From MFD04580-c1 sp963702995 (GTDB lineage: Bacteria > Planctomycetota > Phycisphaerae > Tepidisphaerales > Tepidisphaeraceae), in the NCBI GenBank assembly GCA_963702995.1, contig OY969783.1:5146001-5210000 (forward strand): a stretch of DNA of 64,000 nucleotides, given 5' to 3'. A program made the position numbers and the translations under genes. The first letter of the stretch is position 1, and each line of letters opens with the position of its first letter. The notes under the pieces were generated by a model, which was not told the origin of the DNA, ran no database searches, and worked only from the letters and a program-made list of their open reading frames with translations. Below are positions 1-7,439 of the stretch, piece by piece.

Positions 1-1
1 G

Positions 2-403
2 AACACCGATCAACTGGACGGCTCCTACCCCGCCAACGGCAACCCGTCGGGCGGCAACACCGGCTCACCCCATTACCTGGTCGGCTGGCGCAGGCGGCAG
101 GTGATCGCCCCGGCCGAGAAGATCCAGTTCGTGGACGCGCTCAACAGCGTCGCCACCGGCGGCAGCCCGCCGTATACGACGCGTTATTTCCTCCCCGGCT
201 GGGGCGAGGACTACGCGCCAAACATCACGAATGCCGTCGCCAACCGCTCCAACGTCCTCTGCTATCGCCATCGTCGAGGCGCAAATGCGCTCTTCTTCGA
301 CGGGCACGCGGAATGGCTCGGCTATGACTTCCTGAAGGTCGATCCGGCCGACCCGATCACCGTCACCAACAACACTCGCCAGTGGAAGCCGAAGAACAAG
401 TGA
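2..403 (+). CDS. Pseudopilin-like H-X9-DG protein, C-terminal part (cut by left edge)
   Basis: The reading frame is open from the left edge to a TGA at 401-403, so this is the last ~133 residues of a longer protein. It is a close paralogue of the complete gene that follows: the block around GWRRRQVIAP and the C-terminal RHRRGAN...FFDGH segment are nearly the same in both. The C-terminus has the H-X9-DG signature of planctomycete proteins with a type II secretion/pseudopilin-type N-terminus; that N-terminus is predicted to lie to the left of the window. Function is unknown; the family is usually taken as minor pseudopilin-like envelope proteins. The tandem arrangement suggests a recent duplication. 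High confidence as a partial gene, low for role. Confidence 0.85.
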   Translation, partial: NTDQLDGSYPANGNPSGGNTGSPHYLVGWRRRQVIAPAEKIQFVDALNSVATGGSPPYTTRYFLPGWGEDYAPNITNAVANRSNVLCYRHRRGANALFFDGHAEWLGYDFLKVDPADPITVTNNTRQWKPKNK

Positions 404-445
404 CATGCGGCACCGCCCGGCGCCGGGCGAAGCAGGGAGTGTCCG

Positions 446-1312
446 ATGAAGCTTCATCAACCACGTAGCGGCCGCCACGGCGGGTTTACGCTGGTCGAAC
501 TTCTCGTCGTCATCGGCATCATCGCGGTGCTTGTGTCCATCCTGCTCCCCACCCTCAGTAACGCGCGCGAGTCGGCGAAGCAGACCGTCTGCATGAACAA
601 CCTGCGGCAGATCGGCATCTGCAACAAGATGTACATGAACGAGTTCGCCGACTGGTACATCCCGCAGCGGTGGGGCTGGAGCCCGTCTGCGCCGCCCGCC
701 CCGCCGAACCCGCCGCCGCCGATGCCCGCCAGCGGGCTCGCGCGCGGGTGGCCGAACGTCTATACGCTCGGGAAGTTCTTCAACACGAAATACGATTTTG
801 AGAACAACAGCCGCTACCCGGTCGGGGCAATCTGCCCGAACGCGACCTTCGCCTTCAGTTACGGCAACCCGAGCACGTCCAACGGCTACTACATCAGCCT
901 GTCCTACGGGATGAATAACGACCAACTCGACGGGGGCTTTCCGCTCAACCCCGATTTTCTCGGCGGGAACACCGGCGCTCCGCACTACCTTTCCGGATGG
1001 CGGCGGCGTCAGGTGATCGCCCCGTCGGAAAAGATCCAGTTCGTTGACGCGATCGGCAGCGTGAATTCGGGCGGCAACCCGCCGTATTCGACCCGCTACT
1101 TCCTCCCCGGCTGGGGTGAGAACTTCGTCTCCGACCCGACCGGCCTGACCAGCAGATCAAACATCGTCGCCTATCGGCATCGACGCGGCGCGAATGTCCT
1201 CTTCTTCGACGGCCACGTGGAGTGGCTCGGATACGATGCGCTGAAGGTCGATCCGGCCGACCCCGCCAGCGTGACCAACAACACGCGGCAGTGGAAGCCG
1301 CGGATGAAGTAG
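446..1312 (+). CDS. Pseudopilin-like protein with prepilin N-terminus and H-X9-DG C-terminus
   Basis: 288 residues. The N-terminus is a classic prepilin signal: a short basic leader (residues 1-13), then GFTLVELL with Glu at +5, followed by one long hydrophobic helix (about 16-36). A prepilin peptidase should cut after Gly13. The middle carries a Pro-rich stretch (about residues 77-95), and the C-terminus has His, nine residues, then Asp-Gly (the H-X9-DG motif). A GGGAG-type ribosome site lies 7 bases before the ATG at 446. It follows its partial paralogue by 42 bases, so the two are probably co-transcribed. Likely assembled in or anchored to the cell envelope; the actual role is not known. 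Confidence 0.88.
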   Translation: MKLHQPRSGRHGGFTLVELLVVIGIIAVLVSILLPTLSNARESAKQTVCMNNLRQIGICNKMYMNEFADWYIPQRWGWSPSAPPAPPNPPPPMPASGLARGWPNVYTLGKFFNTKYDFENNSRYPVGAICPNATFAFSYGNPSTSNGYYISLSYGMNNDQLDGGFPLNPDFLGGNTGAPHYLSGWRRRQVIAPSEKIQFVDAIGSVNSGGNPPYSTRYFLPGWGENFVSDPTGLTSRSNIVAYRHRRGANVLFFDGHVEWLGYDALKVDPADPASVTNNTRQWKPRMK

Positions 1313-1382
1313 CCGCGACCCGCAAACGCTTCCACCGTTCGCTGGAGAAGGTCGCCGCCCACATTGCATTCTTTGGCGTTTG

Positions 1383-1468
1383 TTCCCTTGGCGTTCTTGG
1401 CGTCTTGGCGTTCGGTTTCGTCTTACGAAGAAAAAGTGAACGCCAAGACGCCAAGAACGCCAAGGGAA
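1383..1468. repeat. 31-bp perfect inverted repeat (large hairpin)
   Basis: The arm at 1383-1413 is the exact reverse complement of 1438-1468. Each arm is built from short CTTGGCG/CGCCAAG units. The 24-base spacer holds a second small hairpin (TTCGT at 1417-1421, ACGAA at 1425-1429). It sits in the 376-base gap between the pseudopilin gene and prfC, in which I see no gene. It could act as a terminator-like structure, but no T-run follows; a REP-like mobile palindrome is the better guess. Confidence 0.85.
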
Positions 1469-1688
1469 GAGCGCCAAGAAAGAGTTATCTGCGACGGCCC
1501 TTTCCCTAAGGCGTCACCTGCTCTTGCGCTGAACACGCCGGGTCAGGCCATTGTGTTTGTTCTAAGATCCGTTGCCCCTACAATTCCGCTGAAGCGGCGG
1601 CGGAGGCGTCGGTGTCGCGGACTATTTTCCGCTACGTCTTTCGGTCGCAATCGACGATGCGTCAGCAGTGCCCGTTACCCAACGCAAC

Positions 1689-3312
1689 ATGAGCTTTGAC
1701 ACCGAGATCGCCCGCCGGCGCACCTTCGCCATCATCTCCCACCCCGACGCCGGCAAGACCACGCTGACCGAGAAGTTCCTCCTCTACGGCGGCGCGGTTC
1801 AGCTGGCCGGGTCGGTCACGGCGCAAGAACCAGCGGGCCGCCACGTCCGACTGGATGGAATTGGAGCGAAAACGCGGGATCTCGGTCAGCTCGACCGTTC
1901 TTCAGTTCGACTACCAGGGGTATCGCGTCAATCTGCTCGACACGCCCGGCCACAAGGACTTTTCGGAAGACACCTATCGCGTGCTGACTGCCGTCGATGC
2001 CGTGGTGATGGTGATCGACGCCGGCAAAGGCATCGAAAGCCAGACCCGCAAGCTCTTTGAGATTTGCCGGCGGCGGGGCGTCCCGATCTTCACGTTCATG
2101 AACAAGCTCGATCGGCCGACGCTCGACCCGATCGCGCTGCTTGACGAGCTGGAGAGCGTGCTGGGGATCCACGCCTACGCGATGAACTGGCCGCTCGGCA
2201 CCGGGCCCGATTTCCGCGGCGTCTACGATCGCGTCGGCAGCCAGGCGCACTTCTTCGAAAAGACAGCGATGAACGCCTACCGCGCGCCGGTGACGGTCCA
2301 TGACCTGTCCGACCCGCAGGTCCGCGAGAAGCTTTCCGACGACGCCTACGGCCGCGTCGTGGAGGAGCTGGGGATGCTCGACGGCGCCGGTGCGACGCTC
2401 GATCGCGAGCAGGTGCTCGCCGGGAAGCTGACGCCGGTCTTTTTCGGCAGCGCGGTCAACAACTTCGGCGTGCAGTTGCTGCTCGATTCGTTCCTCGAAT
2501 ATTCGACGCCGCCTCGTTCCCGCCGCGCGGGCGGGCGCGTGATCGAGCCGGACAGCAAGGCCTTCTCCGGCTTCGTCTTCAAGATCCAGGCGAACATGGA
2601 CCCGCGGCATCGGGACCGCATCGCTTTCGTCCGCGTCTGCTCGGGGAAGTTTGAGCGCGAAATGGTCGTCACCCACGCCCGGACGGGGAAGAAGGTGCGG
2701 CTCAGCAGCTCCCACAAGCTCTTCGGCCGCGAGCGCGAGACGGTGGACGAGGCCTTCCCCGGCGACGTCGTTGGGATGGTCGGGCATTCGGGCTTCGGGA
2801 TCGGCGACACGCTGACGGAAGACCCCTCGATCGTCTACGACGAAATCCCCCGCTTCGCGCCGGAATGCTTCGCCTATCTGCACGCGGCCAGCACGTCGCA
2901 ATCGAAGCAGTTTCGCAGCGGCCTTGAACAGTTGCTACAGGAGGGGGTCGTCCAGGTGCTGACGGTAAAAGACTCCGTCCGCGCCGAGCCGCTGCTCGCG
3001 GCCGTCGGCCCGCTCCAGTTCGAAGTTGTCCAGTACCGGCTCCAGTCCGAGTACAACGCCGAATCGCGACTCGAGACGGCAAGCTGGGACCGCATGCGCT
3101 GGCTCCAACCCACCGCCCCGATCGCCGCGCTGGAAAGCACGCTGCCGTCCGGCACCAAGCTCGCCTTCGACGGCGAACAACGCCCGGTCCTCCTCTTCCC
3201 CAGCGAATGGGCGATGGCCTACTTCCAGAAGCTGAACAAGGACGTCATCCTCTCCGACGTCCCCTTTGGCGCCGGCGGCGTCCCGACGAGTCTTGCGGCG
3301 ACGGCGGTTTGA
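1689..3312 (+). CDS. prfC: Peptide chain release factor 3 (frame break near 1821)
   Basis: RF3 is a translational GTPase that removes RF1/RF2 from the ribosome after peptide release. The first part reads RRRTFAIISHPDAGKTTLTEK (P-loop SHPDAGKTT) and runs to about 1820. The rest continues one frame over through SDWMELERKRGIS, the DTPGH switch, NKLD and the full domain II/III region to 3312. Joining them gives about 540 residues, the normal RF3 length. The break lies in a GCGC dinucleotide run (1820-1824); loss of one GC pair would explain it and restore a T-A-R-K-N-Q segment. The start is taken at ATG 1689; GTG 1668 is in frame upstream. It is either a sequencing error or a genuinely inactivated gene. 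RF3 is dispensable, so inactivation is possible, but other essential genes here are broken the same way. Confidence 0.88.
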
Positions 3313-3367
3313 AGACGTTCTTGGATAGCTGCTGGCTTATTGTCCCCAGCCAGTCGGCTTCGGAAGG

Positions 3368-4543
3368 TCATTTCGCGACGCCGGGCCGACTCGACCATTC
3401 CGCGAATTCTGGCGACGCCGCGAAATCCTTGTACTCGTCCAGCGTAGCGATCTTGCTTTTGGAGAAGTGGATGTGGGCCGGGGATTCTTCCGCCCGAATC
3501 AGCGCCTTCAGGGTCGCCTGGTTGTCCTTCTCGATGAGCGTGATATGGATGTACTCGAAGTAGGCCTTCTTCCGATCCGGCTCGGCTGCGATGAGTCGAT
3601 CGAGGCAGCGCTTCGCCGTGGCGTAATCGGCTTTCTTGGCGTAGGCGGTCGCGCGGTAGAGGTTCAGCCCGGGGTCGCCGCCAAGCGACTTGTCGAGCCG
3701 GTCAACGGCCTTGAGCATCTCGTCGTATTCCCCGCTCAGGAACAGCCCGTCTATGGAGACAAGCAGCGCGCTTGAATCGTTCGGGAACTTTTTCAGGTAC
3801 TCGGCGATCGCTTCGGGATAGGCGGCCCCGCCCACGCGCACCGCGCCCATAACCCGCATGAGCGCGAACAACTTCTCATTCTTCAACGATTCCGGAAGCG
3901 CGTCGTAGGCCGTCAGGACTTCGGCCCCCTTCTGCGCCTTGGTCAGGTTAATCAGGCTCATCACATCGTCTCGGTGCGCCACCATCTCACTGTCCCGGCC
4001 CAGGAGCCGGGAGAGCCCGCTCGGAGGCAACGACATGAGAATGAGCCGGTGCGCCGTCGAGGACATCGCCTCGCCTGTGGACATCAGGTCGATGTCCACG
4101 ATCTTCATCCGCCCCGCCGGGTCGCGCTCCAGGTGCAGTTCGTGGTAGTTGATCCCCGATTCCAGCTCGACCCGAAACAGCGCCGTGAGGTGCCCCGGCG
4201 TCCCGCGGATGCGGAGGAACCGGTATTGGTCCCCTTTCTTGATTGCTGACTTGAAGTTCGAGGCGAGCGACTTTCCCGTCCCGGCCAGGCCTGCCCGGAA
4301 GCCTGCCATCTGGGCCGAGTTGACGTTCAGGCCGGCCAGGACAATGTCCCCAAAGCGAGCGTTGTCGAACGCGTCGGCGATCGCCGACCCGTCCCCGTTC
4401 GTCACGGATTCCGCAATCCCCTTCGCCAATGTTGTCGCCTGCGCGTAGGCGGCCGCCTGTTCCTGAGGCGTTTGGGCGAACCCTGTGCTCGCAAAAGCAA
4501 AGGCCGTAACGACGCAGCTCATAGCCCAGACTTGGGTTCGCAT
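3368..4543 (-). CDS. Secreted protein with TPR-like C-terminus, unknown function
   Basis: 391 residues. The N-terminus (residues 1-23) is a signal peptide ending near GFAQ, so the mature protein is exported. The first half is a mixed domain I do not recognise. From about residue 235 to 350 the sequence becomes helical pairs of TPR type, for example YPEAIAEYLKKFPND, SGEYDEMLKAVDRLD and KKADYATAKRCLDRL. It is convergent with prfC, whose stop is 55 bases away. The next gene upstream on the same strand (4654-5267) also encodes a small exported protein, so the two may be related in role. No catalytic motif was seen. Confidence 0.8.
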   Translation of the reverse strand: MRTQVWAMSCVVTAFAFASTGFAQTPQEQAAAYAQATTLAKGIAESVTNGDGSAIADAFDNARFGDIVLAGLNVNSAQMAGFRAGLAGTGKSLASNFKSAIKKGDQYRFLRIRGTPGHLTALFRVELESGINYHELHLERDPAGRMKIVDIDLMSTGEAMSSTAHRLILMSLPPSGLSRLLGRDSEMVAHRDDVMSLINLTKAQKGAEVLTAYDALPESLKNEKLFALMRVMGAVRVGGAAYPEAIAEYLKKFPNDSSALLVSIDGLFLSGEYDEMLKAVDRLDKSLGGDPGLNLYRATAYAKKADYATAKRCLDRLIAAEPDRKKAYFEYIHITLIEKDNQATLKALIRAEESPAHIHFSKSKIATLDEYKDFAASPEFAEWSSRPGVAK

Positions 4544-4653
4544 GGCGCCTCCCTTGAAAGCCCCGATGAATTCAGCGGCCGCCCCTCGGCGAGAGCGGCG
4601 AATCTAACTGGGTCCTGCCTATCCGGCAACCAGAGATGGGTCAGGGCACCCGG

Positions 4654-5267
4654 TCAGTCCGCCATCGCCATACTGATCGACGCCCGGTACTTCCCCGCCA
4701 GCGTGATCAGCAGGGCGGCCCGGCCGTCGGCGGCGATCCGCGGCTCCAGCTCCACCAGATGGGTGGGCTTTTCGTCCACGTCAACGAGGTTGGTGACGAT
4801 CGCGGGGCGCTTTCGCCGGTGTAGGCGAGCAGCACGAGCCGCGAGGCGACCCGCGCGATCGCCAGCCGCATCACCGGGACTTTCGTCGCGGCGCCGTTGT
4901 CAGTCACGGTGACAAAAACGTGCTTGTCGGCGGCGATCGGGCTGTCCACGACGACCGGCGTCACATGCTTCAGGAAGATCAGGCCGACGGGGAGGATCTC
5001 CTTATCCACTTTCGCGATCGCGTCCGCCGTCAGGTGGGCGTCGGGGACGATCATGCCGCCGTGTTCGTCGATCTCCAGGGCGACCACTTTCTTCACATCG
5101 GGGGAGATCTTCAGGCCATGGTCGTCCAGCCGCGATGCCGCTTCGACGAGCGTGGCGGCGAGCTTCTCCGCTTTCGAATGTTCGACGCGCTGGACCTCCT
5201 GCGCGGGGAGAAGGTGGGCGGAAGCCAGAATTGAAAGAAGGGCGAGACTTATCAACCAGCGCGTCAT
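4654..5267 (-). CDS. Small secreted protein, unknown (frame break near 4805)
   Basis: The frame begins with a signal peptide (MTRWLISLALLSILASAHLLPAQ) and reads through a compact domain of alternating strands and helices. After LAYTGESAP the original frame turns into low-quality sequence. The next frame continues sensibly as VDVDEKPTHLVELEP and ends LAGKYRASISMAMAD at a stop at 4654-4656. One base lost in the GGGG run at 4804-4807 would restore a 204-residue protein. I do not recognise the family. It lies 110 bases upstream of the secreted TPR-like gene on the same strand. Confidence 0.7.
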
Positions 5268-5323
5268 GTCATGTCTCCAGAAGTTCAGGAATTCGCGGCC
5301 GTGCCCGTCCAGAGGCGGAGGAA

Positions 5324-5863
5324 CTATGACATGGCGATGGCCGGCGATCCAGTCGCCGGATCAATCGGCCCCGGAGCGGCGTCCGGCGTTCGGGACGCGG
5401 CAAGGCGCCTCGCGAAGAAATGATCAAACATAAGCAGGAAGCCGCCTTGAATGACGACGCCCGTCCCATGGCCAGCAAGCGCGGCTCGGCCCCCCGGCGT
5501 AGTCGCCAACGCCGACCAGACGAACAGGGCAACGCCGATGAGCACGTAAAGGATGTCCAGCTTGACGTTGAATCGCACGAACCCGATCGCCTTCACCTGG
5601 CGCGCGGCCTCAGCGCAGGGGTCGATCGGCTCAACCGGCCGCTTCTTCGCGGCGCGGAGGCCAAGGCCGGCGAGCACGGCATCAATCGCGCCCCAGATCA
5701 GGAATTGCGACGCGGCGGCCGACGCAAACACCTGTAACGGCGTCGCGGCGCCATGCGCCGACGCCGCGACCATCGTCACGCTCCCCGTCAGAACGCCGAA
5801 ACACCCCCACGCGACCAGGAGTTGCAGGAACCGCGATTCTGTCCGGGCGAAATGGCTTTGCAT
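5324..5863 (-). CDS. DUF6992-like integral membrane protein
   Basis: About 179 residues from ATG 5863; another in-frame ATG at 5938 would add 25 residues that look non-coding and overlap the promoter region of the divergent gene. Four hydrophobic segments are visible: near LLVAWGCFGVLTGSVTMVAA, FLIWGAIDAVLAGLG, LDILYVLIGVALFVWS and VIQGGFLLMFDHFF. The pattern (FARTESRF start, FNVKLDILYVLIG, GVVIQGGFLLMFD) resembles the DUF6992 family of small four-helix membrane proteins. Function is unknown. It is divergent from the DUF4202 gene. Confidence 0.72.
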   Translation of the reverse strand: MQSHFARTESRFLQLLVAWGCFGVLTGSVTMVAASAHGAATPLQVFASAAASQFLIWGAIDAVLAGLGLRAAKKRPVEPIDPCAEAARQVKAIGFVRFNVKLDILYVLIGVALFVWSALATTPGGRAALAGHGTGVVIQGGFLLMFDHFFARRLAASRTPDAAPGPIDPATGSPAIAMS

Positions 5864-5958
5864 GGCCCATGATAGCGGCCGATCCGTTACCCAGGCCTCG
5901 GGCGGGCGCGGCGCGTGATACAATTGAAACCAGAGCACCGCGAGTCAGTCAGGTCACG

Positions 5959-6567
5959 ATGACGTCATTCACCCCTTCTCCCCGTTTCATCCGAGCGATC
6001 GAGCAGATCGACGCCGCGAATGGGCAGGACCCCAATCAGGCCACCTTCGACGGCCGCATTTATCCGGCGGAACTGATCTACGGCATGCGGATGTCGGTGT
6101 GGCTCGAGCGCGTGGCGCCGGACGCGTCGGAGCCGCTTCGCCTGGCCGCCCGATGCCAGCACCTGCGGCGGTGGGTGATCCCCCGCGCCAGCTATCCGAT
6201 GACGCGTGCGGGCTATCACCTCTGGCGAACGACGCTCGGCCGCTTCCACGCGGACGAGGCCGCGAAAGTCCTCCGCGAATGCGGCTATGAGGAGGAGACG
6301 ATCGCCCGGGCCCAATCGATCATTCGTAAGGAGCGATTGAAGGCCGACCCCGAAGCCCAAGCCCTGGAAGACGCCGCCTGTCTGGTCTTTCTCGAAAACG
6401 ATTACGTTGATTTCGCCCGCGCCCACGACCCGGGGCGCGTCGTCGAGATCCTCGCCCGCACCTGGAAAAAGATGTCCCCCACCGGCCATGCGGCCGCCCT
6501 CGACCTCGCAGCCACGCTCCCCCCCGCCGAGCGAGCGCTCATCGAACAAGCGTTGACGATCGGCTAA
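5959..6567 (+). CDS. DUF4202 family protein
   Basis: 202 residues, a typical length for DUF4202. The start at ATG 5959 gives the family-like opening SPRFIRAIEQIDAANGQDPN. Further conserved-looking blocks are YGMRMSVWLERVAP, RCQHLRRWVIPR, YPMTRAGYHLWR and LEDAACLVFLENDYVDF. These His and Asp residues in all-helical context recall HD-like metal-binding folds, but the family's biochemistry is not established. The nearest plus-strand neighbours give no operon link. Confidence is high for the family, low for function. Confidence 0.82.
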   Translation: MTSFTPSPRFIRAIEQIDAANGQDPNQATFDGRIYPAELIYGMRMSVWLERVAPDASEPLRLAARCQHLRRWVIPRASYPMTRAGYHLWRTTLGRFHADEAAKVLRECGYEEETIARAQSIIRKERLKADPEAQALEDAACLVFLENDYVDFARAHDPGRVVEILARTWKKMSPTGHAAALDLAATLPPAERALIEQALTIG

Positions 6568-6664
6568 GCCGGAAGCGGCAGCCAGCACGTCAAGGCGTAG
6601 CGTCCGACGGTGTCTGGTGAACCATCCGAAGCAAATTTGCGGGTACGCGGGGATGTGATCCGAC

Positions 6665-6732
6665 GTGCCGCTGGTGCCCCCACCGGCGGGCTTTGTGTGC
6701 GGTCAGCGACACGCCGGTAAGGGCACCGGCAC
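6665..6732. repeat. Palindromic repeat, family C, copy 1
   Basis: Arm 6665-6688 (GTGCCGCTGGTGCCC, then CACCGGCG) pairs with arm 6712-6732 (CGCCGGT, then AAGGGCACCGGCAC) with small gaps. The same stem sequence is found at 13847-13918. The two copies differ mainly in the loop, which suggests a REP-like element and not a gene-specific terminator. Confidence 0.75.
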
Positions 6733-6759
6733 TCTCATTCGTGCGCCGCACTCCACATC

Positions 6760-7359
6760 TTATATGGGACGAGCCACTGAGACCGTCAGGCGTTGGAGCA
6801 GGGCGGAGGTGGACGTTTCGCTCCCTTTGACCGTTGCCTCGAAGAGGCGGCCGGGCGTTGGAGTAGAGGCGAGTTCGACGGGGCCGCCGTAGAGGCCGGT
6901 GGCGACCGACTCCAGATCGCCGCGGATGGCGGCGAAGGTTTCGGCGGAGTTGGGGGCGGCGAGTCGGTCGTTGATGCGGAGACGGAACTCGTCCGTGCGG
7001 ATCGAGAACTTTCCCCGCAGGGCTGGAAGCTGCTCCAGCGCCCCCGCGGCCGAGAGCGTGGCCCGCAGCACGGCGCGGAGACGCTCGGCGAACGTGACCG
7101 CGCCGGCAATCGGCTGCTTTCGCACATACAGCAGCCCCGTCCTCCCCTCCGCGTGATCCAGGTGAATGTTCGCCTCGTGCGAAACCAGCACCGTCCCCGG
7201 GCCGTTGACGACATGGGCATAGTCGGCCACGTCGATCAAGAGGTGGTCCGCCAGCGCATGCCCCTGGATCAGCGCATGGAAGGCATGGACGATCGTCTCG
7301 GGCGTGAGGGCCGAGGCGTCGCGGACGAAGAACTTGACGGCGAGTTTGAACGAGTCCAT
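6760..7359 (-). CDS. Conserved protein downstream of the sulfite/nitrite reductase
   Basis: 199 residues, start MDSFKLAVKFFVRD. No signal peptide or membrane segment. Visible blocks include FHALIQGHALADHLLIDVADYAHV, GPGTVLVSHEANIHLDHAEGR and GLLYVRKQPIAG. The His/Asp-rich middle (HEANIHLDH) could bind metal, but this is only a guess. It follows the reductase gene by 80 bases on the same strand, so it is probably in the same operon and may assist siroheme enzyme function or sulfur assimilation. I do not know a named family. Confidence 0.75.
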   Translation of the reverse strand: MDSFKLAVKFFVRDASALTPETIVHAFHALIQGHALADHLLIDVADYAHVVNGPGTVLVSHEANIHLDHAEGRTGLLYVRKQPIAGAVTFAERLRAVLRATLSAAGALEQLPALRGKFSIRTDEFRLRINDRLAAPNSAETFAAIRGDLESVATGLYGGPVELASTPTPGRLFEATVKGSETSTSALLQRLTVSVARPI

Positions 7360-7439
7360 TGAGCTTGATCGTTGAAGGAGTGATTGAACGAGTCGGCCGA
7401 GGCCGACGCCTGGGAGTCCGCCGCCTGCGCGACCGTGGT

